The notes beneath the pieces are model-generated. The model had not been told where the DNA came from and searched no databases. It worked only from the letters and a program-made list of their open reading frames with translations. Positions 47,591 through 59,188 of a stretch of DNA of 64,000 nt are shown one piece after another. The DNA comes from Liolophura sinensis. Its lineage: Eukaryota > Mollusca > Polyplacophora > Chitonida > Chitonidae. The first letter of the stretch is position 1; the number at the start of each line of letters is the position of its first letter. The DNA lies in assembly GCF_032854445.1 (NCBI RefSeq), contig NC_088299.1:14375608-14439607 (forward strand), given 5' to 3'. A program made the position numbers and the translations under genes.

Positions 47591-48810
47591 ACATATTATC
47601 GCAAGGCCCTAGATTTATAGAAATTGTCGAAATATAGAGTCTATCGTGATCCTTTGATCATCTAAACTATATGTAAAAAATCGCCATGCTTTTGGCAAGG
47701 AATACGTCTTGATTTAACTTGGACAATCCAGGGTGTCTACTTCAGGGAAAATGTAAGTTTGATCACCAAAAGTACAAGTATAGCACCTTGTAACATTTAT
47801 TTGTCTCGATATGTCACTGCAATGTTGGTCATTTAGCATGATCAAGTTTTCAGGTTTGATTTAAGTCAATCGATTAGTAGAATCCCAAAGCGTCGCATTA
47901 TCGCGAAACTAAAAAAAAAAAGAACAAAACATGTACCACAAGAGCTATGAAAAGCCTGTATGCGACTGGTGAATGCACTGTTTTTGTGTCGCAATGGAAT
48001 TTTCCTGATGCTTTGGTGTGACTAAACTCGTTTACCTCAAGACTTGCTGAGTAACCGGACTATATATATATTAGAATTAGAGCCCTCACTGTAAACATAA
48101 ACTAAAATACATAATCCAAAGATGAAGAAGTCATCCGGGAGAGACTTGTCCATTACGGGTGTCACGTTGAAAGGTGAGACAGAAAATACACATGGAAGAA
48201 TAATGGTGAATGGACGGAAAATTCCAGTCACTACGTAGCCCACGTATCGGTAAAATTCCATTCAATGTGATGTCACGCCGGTTTCGTTTCATATCAGTGG
48301 TCAATAATATACGTAATGTATACGTATAATCACACAGTATGCATGCACATATAAATAGGTGCGGCCACAGACAATACTGGTAACTGTGTGTTACGAGAGC
48401 TGGTCTAGTATTGATTTTATTTAGAGTGGAGGATATATATAGATCTATGTCTATACGATAGCCTATATATAACTCATTCACGAGCGATCTGTTTTCCTAT
48501 TTGCACGTGTATTCTATTCCATCAAAAAAAATTCTGTTTCACAAACATTGTATATGGGTGTACTAAACAGAGCTTTAAATGACCTCTAAGTGGATGTTAT
48601 AGTTATTGTGTGAGGTTTTATGTAAACCCTCCAAATTATACGCACACGATTAAGACGATACAACATAGAATTTCTATACCTAATATATAGGATAAAGCTT
48701 GCCTAGATGTGTAGGATAGCGTGCCTAGCTGGCGGGCTGACGTGATTACAACTGTCTGCCCTACCTGTGTATAAGTTGGATGTTATACCTTCCACCCAGG
48801 TACGGTTGTA
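47591..48810. other. unannotated intergenic stretch
   Basis: No coding or repeat family recognised; short open frames on the minus strand around 48037-48481 lack gene features. Confidence 0.5.
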
Positions 48811-48980
48811 TATTATACAATTATTGCATGTTTCAGAGTGGAACGTAGTGATTTGTCGGCTCGAGACAGGTGATTGCAATCAATACCACAACGAGCGAGC
48901 AGCGTGATTTGTACATTAGCTGTCGAGAACCGACAAATCCCGATGTTCCACTCTTAAACATGCAATAATTGTTTTATTAT
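48811..48980. mobile_element. foldback element with ~55-bp arms
   Basis: Left arm (from about 48815): ACAATTATTGCATGTTTCAG, AGTGGAACGTAGTG, ATTTGTCGGCTCGAGACAG. The right arm (48919-48975) is its complement with few changes. The ~50-base loop includes ACGAGCGAGCAGCG. No ORF; MITE-like. Confidence 0.75.
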
Positions 48981-49119
48981 ATACTGGATAACCCTTTACT
49001 CAAAACTTCATTTACTTTTCCACACGTGAATGGGTTAGGATAGGGAAGTACGGACTGTCAGCCACTCATAAAACAGACGTCAGATGTGACGTAATGCAAC
49101 ACAAAGAGGAGAGCGAAGA

Positions 49120-49172
49120 CAAATACCCACGACCATCCGCAGGTTTCTGACAGACCTTCCGACGTACGGCCG
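49120..49172 (-). mobile_element. SINE-A internal fragment
   Basis: CCCACGACCATCCGCAGGTT and CAGACCTTCCGACGTACGGC only. Confidence 0.6.
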
Positions 49173-49327
49173 TTCACCCCAGATTTGCTCTTTGCTGAGA
49201 AGAAAAAATATATCTAGAACAATACGCTCGAAAATATATTGTAAGTTGCGAAGAGAACCGTTTTTCTTTGGTTTTGGAATAGGTTTAGCATGGCTTTATA
49301 AATCAGTCAGACAGAACAAGATTTTCC

Positions 49328-49427
49328 TCTTCCAGGTTTCCTCCCAATGTAATGCTGTCCGCCATCGTGTAAGTGAAATATTCTCACCAATATATACGTA
49401 TATAACACCAATCAAATAAATAAATGA
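49328..49427 (+). mobile_element. SINE-A 3' end
   Basis: CCAGGTTTCCTCCCAATGTA, GTGTAAGTGAAATATTCTC and AACACCAATCAAATAAATAA. Confidence 0.75.
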
Positions 49428-49682
49428 ACAGAATAGGATTTCTATTCAGCTGCATATAGTGCTGCTACACAGAAATACCATGCGAAAGACACCAGCCATG
49501 ACACCTCTGCATGCCACATGCAGTATACACACAGACATCGTAGCGTAACATCGGCCAAGTCGATGACCTTTCACCTTACATCGATTTTATCCGGAAACTA
49601 CCGATGACATCACCAGCTGGGTAATCCCGAGCAAATATTAAACACCATTATGTACTGTTATAAACATAACTGTTATAATTTG

Positions 49683-49765
49683 ATCATGGAATTTAGCATC
49701 GTATAGTCAAGAAAATTCCACTTACGACGGCAGTCATGTTTGCAGCTGGAGGAAAGATACACAGT
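49683..49765 (-). mobile_element. degenerate SINE-A fragment
   Basis: AGTCAAGAAAATTCCACTTA, CGACGGCAGTCATG and GGAGGAAAG follow the SINE-A order but are poorly conserved. Confidence 0.4.
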
Positions 49766-50140
49766 CCAACTTAAGACTGCAGCCGAGCCAACATATACAC
49801 TACATGTATATATATTATTATCACATAGGGAATCGCTTGGATTCATTTAAAGGGAAATACACCAATTAATACATCATAATAATATAACCTGAGTTATTCA
49901 GGGAAAGGGATGGAAAGAGACGTTTTTCTGACATGCTTGGTATAACTCTATGTAAAGTCAACATCGAATCAGGAACACTTACGACGCCCTGGTATACGCC
50001 ATGTAAGAGCAACTGGAAAACCCACGTCGCGCTGCTGCTCTCCCTGCACAAATGATGATGATTAAAAGCCTAACCAGGCGCCCTCGGAGTATAGAAATAA
50101 CTGAAGGAATAAAACTGATAGCATCGCGGCGCTTTTAACT

Positions 50141-50911
50141 GTCTTAATGTATGTGGGTGTTTTTGCTTACTTTGAATTGTCTCAGTTCATGTGCGTGATT
50201 TTGCTTACTTCGAATTTTCTCAATGCTTGTGCGTGTTATTGCTTACTTTGAAATGTCTCAATGCATGTGCGTGCTTTTCCTTACTTTGAATTGTCTCAAT
50301 GCGTGTGCCTGTTTTTGCTTACTTTGAATGGTCTCAATGCTTATGCGCCTTTTTGCATACTTTGAATTGTCTCATTGTACGTGCGTGATTTTGCTTACTT
50401 TGAAATGTCTCAATGCATGTGCGTGTTTTTGCTTACTTTGAATTGTCTCAATGCTTGTGCGTCTTTCTGCTTACTTTGAATTGTCTCAATGCACGTGTGT
50501 GATTTTGCTTACTTTGAAATGCCTCAATGCATATGCGTGTTTTTGCTTACTTTGAAATGTCCCAATGCACGTGCGTGATTTTGTTTACTTTGAAAGGTCT
50601 CAATGCATGTGCGTGTTTTTTCTTACTTTGAATTGTCTCAATGGATATGCGTAATGTTGCTTACTTTGAATAGTCTAAATGCATGTGCGTGTTTTTGCTT
50701 ACTTTGAAATGTCTCAATGCATGTGCGTGTTTTTCCTTACTTTAAATAGTCGCAATGCTTGTGCGTGTTTTTGCTCACTTTGAATTGTCTCAATACATGT
50801 TTGTGTGTGTGTGTTTTTTTCTTATTTTGAATTGTCTCAATGCACGTCCGAGATTTTGCTTACTTTGAATTGTCTAAATACATGTGCGTGATTTTGCTTA
50901 CTTTGAACTGC
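50141..50911. repeat. 38-bp tandem array, about 20 copies
   Basis: The unit is TGTGCGTGTTTTTGCTTACT then TTGAATTGTCTCAATGCA, with 10-20% divergence between units and AT-rich bias. Confidence 0.93.
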
Positions 50912-51714
50912 GATGCCTGGATTGTGCAACATGACGAAAATAAAAGTTATGTTTTTTAAACATCCTGAGGGATACTTTATCAATTCATATCAACATTTGA
51001 TATAGTATTGTTTTTGCTTTTAAGGTATACCTAGTGCGATAGACATAGAGTTATATTTCACTAATGCAATGGGGATCAGTTTAATTTATGTGATGAGCTA
51101 AAGGAAACTGGGGGGGAAATAACGGAAATCGTATGCTGGAAGTAATCGCGTTGTACAGGTCAGTTTTATTTTTTCATTTATTTATTTACTTTGGTTACTT
51201 GCGTTTTCGCGTATAAGAACACAGTTTTATTTGAAGACCGACGACAACTAAACGAATATAAAATCCGATAAATTAATTATGTAATTTAAATTGAGTGCTG
51301 GCAATTATGTGGACGTTAACTTCATTGTTTTTTTGTTTTTATTTTTTACCACTTAGCCGTATGAAGGTTGATTAAAAGTACACATGAAGTTTGTTAGTGC
51401 TATTAACACCTAACACAGTGTCTGTTATGAGAAGTGAGTAGACAGATCCGCTACATCCGGGTCGTCTGTATGTGGCACACATGTGACGTGAACAGCCCGG
51501 ATTAAGCCGTGCCATTTCCACATCCGGTATCATCAAGCTAACTGCAATCACACGTCCAAAGAACAATACAGATCGCTTTAAAGGATAAAGGCTTTTACAT
51601 CCTCATTAGAGTTATTGCTATATAATACTGCAGTATATCCTTGGGCCTCGCGGACTCACACTTAGACTGTGACTCTCATCTGGTGCATCTTTCAAATTCT
51701 TTTAGACAGGCTGT
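50912..51714. other. unannotated intergenic stretch
   Basis: AT-rich; nothing recognised. Confidence 0.45.
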
Positions 51715-51985
51715 ACCGGAGGTTTTTGGCCCAAAAAATCCCATAGGCTTACGCCTATCAAATAAAATTTTCTGTATTTAAGATATTTAAATTGTTGTCT
51801 TTCAGTAAATATCAGACTCATACCTGTAATACTGAGTTAAATAAAGTTCTGAAAAAAATTAATGAACATTATAACTGAGCTGAGTCTAATATGTTTGGAT
51901 AGATATAATAATTTGAGCCATTCTATAAAATAATAACAAAAATTCGACCGGATTTGCGGTAATCGATTTATTGCCGGTCGCCGCC
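51715..51985 (+). repeat. dispersed repeat R3, 3'-end copy
   Basis: TACCGGAGGTTTTTGGCCC, TATCAAATAAAATTTTCTGT, TTTCAGTAAATATCAGACTC and ATTCGACCGGATTTGCGGTA, as in 57925-58250 and 60345-60650. Confidence 0.7.
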
Positions 51986-52159
51986 ATATAGCCTCTTCAA
52001 AGTTTGCATTGCTGTAAACTCCGGTCAAGATAGAGAGAATTGACCATCCAGAAAATTGATACCTGCTTGTATATACTTTCAGAGTAAGATATATGGTAGA
52101 CAATAGAGAAGATCGAGGCTACATCGCCTTCTTCCACACGGGGCAAGGCACATTTAGTC

Positions 52160-52560
52160 AAATAGCGAAGCCAGCCCTGCATTATTTCGCTACATCGCTG
52201 CCTGGCGCTACTTCTCCACGTCGCAACCTTTTCGGCTTGGCTACACGTCAACCTCTCTCTTCTAAAGTAGGATCGACCCTACTGCCTTCTTTCACACGGT
52301 GACAGTAACATTTAAGGTGGCCATGTTATTTCACCTGACTACGGAAGTTAGGCCCAGTGGTTGCAAAAGTACAAGGTCGCTGCCCATAGCTACCGGTCTA
52401 CCTCGCAACCCCTCGCCGTCTGTCTACTTCTCTATTTCTGACAACGTTGTGTTCTTACTGCCTGTCTGTCTCGCAACCTCGCCGCCTGGCTACACTTCTG
52501 GGCCTCGCAACCTCGCCACTCCTCCTGGCAACCTCGTTGCATAGCTTCGCTTCGTTGTGC
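52160..52560. repeat. degenerate CCTCGC-rich simple repeat
   Basis: Irregular runs of CTCGCAACCTCGC, CTGCCTGGC, GGCTACAC and TTCGCTACATCGCTG. Open frames here reflect the repeat. Confidence 0.55.
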
Positions 52561-52842
52561 TACATGTGTTGAAAAGTTTGAGGAGGTCACGCAGGGGAAA
52601 AAATCTTCTTGTAGTAGAGACTCGTGTATATTGGTTAAAAACATAATAATAAATTAAAGTTATTTTATAAATAATGCCCTATACTGCAAGGAATGTGTTC
52701 ACCTTTTATACAGCCTATTCCATTGCATGAGACTATGATTGGAGACTGTCCTATACAGCATGGGAATATGTCCACTTTACAAAACATTTGGATAACGCAT
52801 GCCGATATGTCCTTATCATGTATAAATACATGATACCGAGTT

Positions 52843-53112
52843 TATTTTTTTATTTATATGATTGCTGTTTTACACCGTACTCAAGAATATTTCACTTATA
52901 CGACGGCGGCCAGCATTATGATGGGTGGAAACCGGACAGAGCCCAGTAAAAACCCACCACCATCCGCACGTTGCTGGCAGAACTTCCCACCTACGGCCGG
53001 AGAGGCAGCCAGCATGAGCTAGACTTGAACTCACAGCGACCGCATTGGTGAGAGACTACTGGGTCATTACGCTTCGCTAGCTCGCTGACCAACTGAGCCA
53101 CAGAGGCCCCCC
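52843..53112 (-). mobile_element. SINE-A copy, full length
   Basis: TTTTTTTATTTATATGATTG tail side, ACTCAAGAATATTTCACTTA, the body, then GAACTCACAGCGACCGCATT and GAGCCACAGAGGCCCCC, the complete head. Confidence 0.9.
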
Positions 53113-53176
53113 ACTGAGGTTACACCAGAAGGATAAAATAACTAAAATAGAGCGCGCCTATTGATTGTGAGCCGAT

Positions 53177-53265
53177 ACAAGGTGGAATACAGCGCCACAA
53201 GGTGGAATACAGCGCCACAAGGTGGAATACAGCGCCACATTGTGGAATACAGCGCCACAAGGTTA
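53177..53265. repeat. 20-bp tandem repeat, 4.5 copies
   Basis: Unit CAAGGTGGAATACAGCGCCA; one copy has ATTGTG in place of AAGGTG. Confidence 0.93.
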
Positions 53266-53284
53266 CTCATGTTTATTAAAGTAT

Positions 53285-53525
53285 ACATGAAGTCAAAAAA
53301 CAGAAAATCTGTTTCGTGCGTGATACTAGAATGTAATCTATTATAACATTATTATTCTGTCATATTCAACATAATATCCTACCTAAAAAGAATCTTTATT
53401 TTAAATTAATAGAAAATGTGTGTTATGTATAACAGAACAATCTGCTGTAATAACAGAATACATTCTAGCATCACTCAGACAAGAGACTTTCTGTTAAAAT
53501 TAACAGATTATTTTTTTGAGTGTAA
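53285..53525. mobile_element. long-arm foldback element M1, copy 1
   Basis: Almost entirely palindromic: AGTCAAAAAACAGAAAATCT at left pairs with AACAGATTATTTTTTTGAGT at right. Inner motifs TGATACTAGAATGTAAT and ATTCTAGCATCAC also pair. It matches 58394-58620. Confidence 0.7.
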
Positions 53526-53697
53526 GTCAATACAGTAAAATAATGAACACAGCCGTGTTTTACTTTTTATGTTTTGTTGTCACTGGTTCGAATCCCTGTA
53601 CTTGCTAAACATTTTTTTCTGTCGTAAATGCTCTGTGTAAAGTTAGCGACGAGAGTTAAATAAACAATAAATAAACACCCATATACTGTAACAGACC

Positions 53698-53774
53698 CGT
53701 GCGTGGGAAGGTCTGTCAGCAACCTGCGGATGGTCGAGTGCGGCATAAAACACTAATCCAATAAATAAATAAAC
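53698..53774 (+). mobile_element. SINE-A copy with large internal deletion
   Basis: GTGGGAAGGTCTGTCAGCAA, CCTGCGGATGGTCGAG joined directly to TGCGGCATAAAACACTAATC and the AATAAATAAATAAAC tail. Confidence 0.75.
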
Positions 53775-54069
53775 AACGTAACTTTGTTTGGTAATGAACA
53801 TCACCTTTAACATTACTTTGTTCACTTCACGAAGTTGTTTCATTTGGAAGAACTGTCTCAACTGCTAATGCCGAAATATTTGCAGTACTGCATGCCTCCC
53901 TAAAATACGCCACCCGTTCACGGTATCCTGAGATTATGCTTACCATTTGCTAACTACATCTGTGGTAATGTATGTATTGATATCGACATATAGAATGTTA
54001 TTACTATAGGGATTACTATATAGTGTGTGTGTGTGTACATATTTGATGCTGGTCAAGTCCATGCCGCCA

Positions 54070-54141
54070 TGCATCCATTATACTGACACCGATCAACTTC
54101 TCAGTGCAAGGAAGAAACAAGTAGCATTTTTAAATTCTTTG
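54070..54141 (-). mobile_element. SINE-B fragment adjoining the Tc1 element
   Basis: CATTATACTGACACCGATCA and CTTCTCAGTGCAAGGAAG follow SINE-B order. Confidence 0.4.
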
Positions 54142-54143
54142 TA

Positions 54144-55797
54144 CACTGTTGCACAAAATGATGGAATAAAATAAATTCAGGTTACACTTCTGGAAAATAC
54201 TAGTATTTGGTCCTCCCTGCAATACACTTGGCTAACTAATATATCCTAACTATTATACGAAGGACCCTTTATGTAAGTGGAAGCCAAAAATTTAGTTACG
54301 TGGAAGGGTCTTTCGGTTGAGAGCCATGTAAAGCGGCACAATTTAAGTTTCGTACTTTCTCCCTGGACCCTGCACCCCTATATAAACAGGACTTCTGTTT
54401 AGGTCATCCCTGATTTCATGTACGCACATTTTGGCATAGAAGTTCACAGTGTCATGCCTGCTCCTACGCCACTAGCGATTCAAAGGAGGGTGGTTGCCCT
54501 AAGACGGGAAGGGTTTAAACAGGCCGATATCGCCACTTTTGCAAGGATATCACAAAGTGCGGTCTCTAAGATTCTGAAATGCGTCAGAGAGGCACACAGA
54601 GGTAACGCCAGGAAAGTCAACAGGGCATCCACGTTCGACCACAAGACGACAGAATAGGAGACTGATACACCTGTGTCAAACAAACCGCAGAATGCCAGCC
54701 AGCCGTCTCCGTCTCTTGTGGAGGCAACATTGTGGGGTTCGTGTTTCAAGCCAAACCGTGAATCGACGACTTATTGATTTAGGGCTTCGAGTAAGACGGA
54801 TGGTCACATGTCCACGTCTGACTGCTCCACATCGTGTTGCTCGACTCCTTTGGGCTAGGGGTCACCGGGCGTTACACGTCGGCCATTGGCGTCACATCGT
54901 ATTCACTGACGAAAGCAGATACATCCTTGACCGACAAGATGGACAACAAAGGGTTCGGAGATTGCGTGGCGAGAACCTCCATGATGACTGTGCCCGGGAG
55001 TCCCGTCAAGGTGGTGGCGGTTCAGTGATGGTGTGGGGTGGCATTCATCATGGTGGCAAAACAGAGCTTTTCGTGACGGAAGGAAACGTCAACGCCGCCG
55101 TGTATCTGAATATTTTACAGGAACACTGCTTGCCACATGCAAGACAAGTCTACGGCAACAACTTTCGGCTTCAAGACGACAACGCTAGGCCACACAGGGC
55201 CAACGTCGTCAGACAATTTCTTTGGGATGAGGGTGTGGGGCAGCGCCCATAGCCAGCTTGTTTTGTCTGACACGAACCCCATCGAGCATGCGTGGGGTGT
55301 CCTTGGCCGTACGATCAAGGACCGGGACAATGCACCTCAAACCCTACAAGAATTGGCACAGGCTCTGAGGGAAGAGTGAGATGCTATGCACGTCAACATC
55401 AACACATCAACAACCTAGTTGATAGCATGCCGCGGCGTCTCCTTGCCCTCATTCGTGCCAGAGGTGGTCACACACGTTACTAGAGACTTTTAATCTGCTG
55501 TTGAGACTTTATTTTCATCGATTCATCGATTCATCTGAGTTCATCGATTCATCTGTTTTCATTTGAATGTTATGGTCACATTAAATCTCAACAATTGAAG
55601 CTAAATCTTCTGGTTTTGTATTCCTTCCACCGCTTTGCATTCTCTGGACGTTTGAACATTGCAAATGGTTCCACCTTTAACCGCAGATTGTAAATCTGTC
55701 TAGAATTTTCTTGGTAGCCCAAAATCTTGGAAAATCTGGTGCAAATTTGGAAAAATCTGGTACAAAATATTTCATTCCATCATTCTGGGCAATAGTG
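54144..55797 (+). mobile_element. Tc1/mariner element with both TIRs and TA duplications (1,654 bp)
   Basis: The left end CACTGTTGCACAAAATGATG matches the complement of the right end, CACTATTGCCCAGAATGATG, for about 28 bp with few differences. The element is flanked on both sides by TA (54142-54143 and 55798-55799), the duplication expected for this superfamily. Length is typical. It encloses a decayed transposase gene (54454-55483). Confidence 0.88.
54454..55483 (+). pseudogene. Tc1-like DD34E transposase, frameshifted
   Basis: Cut-and-paste transposase remnant. It reads from an N-terminal helix-turn-helix (MPAPTPLAIQRRVVALRREG; DIATFARISQSAVSKIL) through RRMPASRLRLLWRQ to the catalytic part. 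First Asp is in HIVFTDESRY (about 54908), second in QDDNARPHRA (about 55178), and the Glu in NPIEHAWGVLG (about 55284), giving DD34E spacing. The reading frame changes near 54600-54615, again at 55225-55255 and again near 55370-55400, ending LLALIRARGGHTRY and TAG. An upstream in-frame ATG at 54418 is less likely. Inactive as it stands, although its TIRs might still be mobilised in trans. Confidence 0.9.
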
Positions 55798-55899
55798 TAT
55801 GACCCGACCCGCATTTTAGGGAACTTGTATGGATTCCACCACTTGTCGTCCAGGAACATGGTATGTATATGAATATACCTCATACAAGGGAAATAAAGT

Positions 55900-56022
55900 T
55901 TGTCAGTAACTTGCCAATGGTCGATGGTTTACCCCAAGTAGCCCTATTTCCTCCACCCATAAATTTTACCGCCATCGTATATGTGAAAAATCCTCGAGTA
56001 TTGCGTTAAATAATCAAGTAAA
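55900..56022 (+). mobile_element. SINE-A 3' part, diverged
   Basis: CTTGCCAATGGTCGATGGTT, TATTTCCTCCACCCATAAA, CGCCATCGTATATGTGAAAA and AAATAATCAAGTAAAAA. Confidence 0.65.
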
Positions 56023-56874
56023 AAAAAATACGTACATATAATTGTAGTGAGGCAGAATTATGAATACGTTACACGGATACACTGTCGTCATGTGATGTGA
56101 AAATCTGTAGAAAGGGTAGGTTACCTCTTACACGAAAATCAAGACATATACTGAATTGCTTTGGTCAGATATACTCATTATGCGGCCTATAGACCCAAGT
56201 CTCGAGGCGGGCCATGCATGACATGTACATGTATATGTACACAATGATTGGGCCTGTTCAACGTCTGTGAATCAAAAAATAGCCAGGCAATGAGATTGTG
56301 ATTGGGTTCGGTGTATTACCTGGCATGTTTGGAAAGGCGTTCCAGTGAGAGGCTACTCGAAACAAACGAACTAATCCCGGCTTCCCGTTTTGTTTTATTC
56401 AGAATCTCTCTGTCCAGGTATAAAAAATAAACAAGACTTCGGTACATGGCTGTTACAGGCTTCCAGAAGCATATATCTGTCAACAACAATTGTTACACTC
56501 GAGAAGAAAAACAAATGTACATATAGTTTAACACCAATATGAGGTACCCACATTCCAGGGCGAAGTCTGGCCCACTTGTCTACGCTATCACTCTTTCTGC
56601 AAAAATAACGCCCCTTGATAACTAAGATCGCGTGTTCGAATCCAGTTCGATTGTTTTGATATTTTTCCGGTGGTTGGAGATGTACCACTCAACTCATAAA
56701 TCTATCCGCCGTCATATAAGCGATTACTTCTTGACTAAGGTGTAAAATATACAATTCACATAGGTCTATATACATGTAAATAAATAAATGGCATAATTTT
56801 TGCAAGCATCGATTTATGCTCGTGGTTAAACATAATATTTATTTATCTCCAGACATTTATGTATAGTAGTTTGC

Positions 56875-58250
56875 GTGTTACGGAGGAAAACAGTCCCGTG
56901 ATAAAAACATGTGACTTTGGCAAGCGCTGTCCTCATTGACTAAATAGGTCATATTCACAAGTGCCCTTGGTCCCATCGCGTACTGGGCAACATAAATGAA
57001 TGTCACGTGTATAACTGTACTGAATTTTTTAGGTGAATCCCCTGCTTAGTGTTATTTATGTGATTGTTGCTGAATTGCTGCTAATTTTAGACTATATATC
57101 GACTAGCATAACACATCAACAGTCTATTGCATTCACCTGAAAATCGCTCAACCGCATCACGTGCGTCATAACATTACTAATGGTGCTACAAATAGATCAT
57201 CATAGACCGCTGTATGCGCCATTTCATAAAGCGAAAAATAAAGGCGGTAAAGTTATGAATATATATTAACATACATAAACTCTGCTGTGAACGTAAATGC
57301 TTTAGTTCACGATTCTATTCTACCATAAGAAATGTAAGTTAATGTTTGATTTTTTAGTCCGGTGTCATGCGTAGTGCAAAGTCTAATGTCATGTCTGCAT
57401 GGCCCCATACCTGGTGTCATGTCTGAGGTCAGAGTTAACCTTGTACCTTGTCTGATATCTGGTGTCACGTATGGTGTAATGCCTGAAGTCATATGTAGGG
57501 TTTTGAACAAATTCGGAGCAAACAAATCAATTGAGGTTCCGCATATGTTTTTGTTCTAACCAGGTCCCAGGATCATGAAGCTGCGTTGGACTTAAGTCAG
57601 ACTTCAAAACAGTTTAGTATGCTAAAGTTGTGACTCATTTAGGGATTTGTATTTTAACACTTACAGATGTCTTAGACCTTCATGGCAAAAATGAAAATTA
57701 GGGTTCAAATCTAACCTCAGGAACTAAATCTGACTAAAGTCTAAGACATCTTCGTGATCTTTGGGCCAGGACAACAGTCTTTACACATGAGGTCAAAACA
57801 ATTAAATTACTTGCATCTAGTTACCACCAGTATAACATTACTATTTGTACAGTTTTGAGTGCCAAATCTGGTTCCTTCCTCTATAGAGCCTCGCTCTTGC
57901 TACAGACTTATCGATCCTTTACCGCAGATTTGTGGCCAAGAGTCCTTATTTGCTAATCAAATCAAATTTTCTCTATTTACCAATCACTGATTTTCAATAA
58001 ATATCAGACTCGTATCCCTTTACTATTTATTGTGCTAAAAACATCCTAAAGTTTTAAAAAGCTATAATCCGCTTTATAAATTTTAGAAAATTTATTACCT
58101 ATTTTGAACGATAACAGGCATAGGAGACGAGATTGACATTTTGTGAAAGGTAATTGTTTGGGCAATTCTAAAATAATATCAAAAATTCGTATGGACAGTC
58201 GATAATCGACAATTTGCCAAAAATCTCCCCTATGTTATATAGCTTGTCTT
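56875..58250 (+). repeat. long repeat L1x, copy 1 (interrupted)
   Basis: Three diverged copies of an unidentified unit lie in this region. Shared motifs in order: GGAGGAAAA-AGT, TTCACAAGTGCC-TTGG, CCATCG-GTACTG, TTTTAGGTGAATCCCCT, CACCTGAAAATCGCTCAACC, CATCACGTGCGTCATAA, TAGATCATCATAGAC, CATAAGAAAT, GGTGTCATG runs, GTTCTTTACACATGAGGTCA (as CTTTACACATGAGGTC here), and finally R3. No ORF seen. A foldback at 57560-57775 interrupts this copy. Confidence 0.7.
57560..57775. mobile_element. foldback MITE inside long repeat copy 1
   Basis: CCCAGGATCATGAAGCTGCG, TTGGACTTAAGTCAGACTTC at left pairs imperfectly with AATCTGACTAAAGTCTAAG, ACATCTTCGTGATCTTTGGG at right. Copies 2 and 3 lack this text. Confidence 0.6.
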
Positions 58251-58393
58251 TAAGCAGAAAACTACGACCGAGCACAACTGGAAACAAACTGTGCAGATTA
58301 AGTTGGGTTTTAAGGCCCTGTGTGCGGCTTTAGGGTTGTTTTTCAAGGAGGTCGTAAGTTCGAATCCAGCTCCCGTCTTTTCGAGGGAGGCTT

Positions 58394-58620
58394 CACTCAA
58401 AAAAATAATCTGTTAATTTCCACAGAAAGTCGTCTGGGTGATGGTAAAACGTGATTTGTTATTATAACAGAGTATGCTGTGTCATATTCAAACATAATAT
58501 CCTGTTAGTGTAACATGATCTTTATGTCAATTAATAACATATTCGTGCCTTATTTAATAGAATAATCTGTTAACAAAATACAGCATCACTAAGGCAATAC
58601 ATGCACTCTCTATTAAAAAT
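58394..58620. mobile_element. long-arm foldback element M1, copy 2 (interrupted)
   Basis: The left arm ACTCAAAAAAATAATCTGTT, AATTTCCACAGAAAGTC-TC pairs with AACAAAATACAGCATCACT further on. The expected right tip (TTTAACAGATTATTTTTTGA) is found at 59142-59161, so about 520 bp seems inserted between. Confidence 0.6.
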
Positions 58621-59188
58621 AAAGAAGAAACTTAAAAACATGACACCGAAAAGAGCACATTTTTTTTCTATCTGGTGGTGCCTGCTGTATAATTTGGCGA
58701 TTTTTCCTCGCCATACACGTAAAGCCTGAAAACGGCAAAGCTGGCATAAATCGCTGAGTCCATGACGTCCTCCATCGTTAACACCCTGTAATTTATGCTG
58801 GGGTGTGTTGCCTCTCAGCCAATGAGAGTCGTTAAAACTGCCGGCTTGTTCGTGTAAACTCGGAACCTACGTCCAACATTCCGGTTTCCCGATCGTCAAC
58901 CGGAAATGTGCGAAACTGCACTTTGGCGGTTTCCGACGGCAATTCTCCTCGTAAACACAGAAGACTTCAGGACTAGTTCTTAGGCAAAATGGAGTCACCC
59001 ACAGCGGATTTTGGCGCTGACGTTATTCATAATTTATCAACTTGAGGTACATATTAGAATTTGTTATGTGGCATGCACTTGCGAGGAAATGCATACTCTT
59101 TTCAATGGTATTTGATTGATATTTAAATTTTCTTCTCCTTTAACAGATTATTTTTTGATAGTTTATGCCAGGAGTTTTGGCTCGGCAA

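Noticed and set aside
52093-52544. Plus-strand frames rich in Pro/Ser/Arg
   Set aside because: Arise from the CCTCGC simple-repeat field.
53585-53595. Perfect tRNA B-box-like GGTTCGAATCC
   Set aside because: No A box or cloverleaf arms at the right distance; probably a SINE or tRNA remnant, not a tRNA gene.
56610-56660. B-box-like GTTCGAATCCAGTTCG (also GTTCGAATCCAGCTCC near 58350)
   Set aside because: No upstream A box or stem; likely decayed SINE heads.
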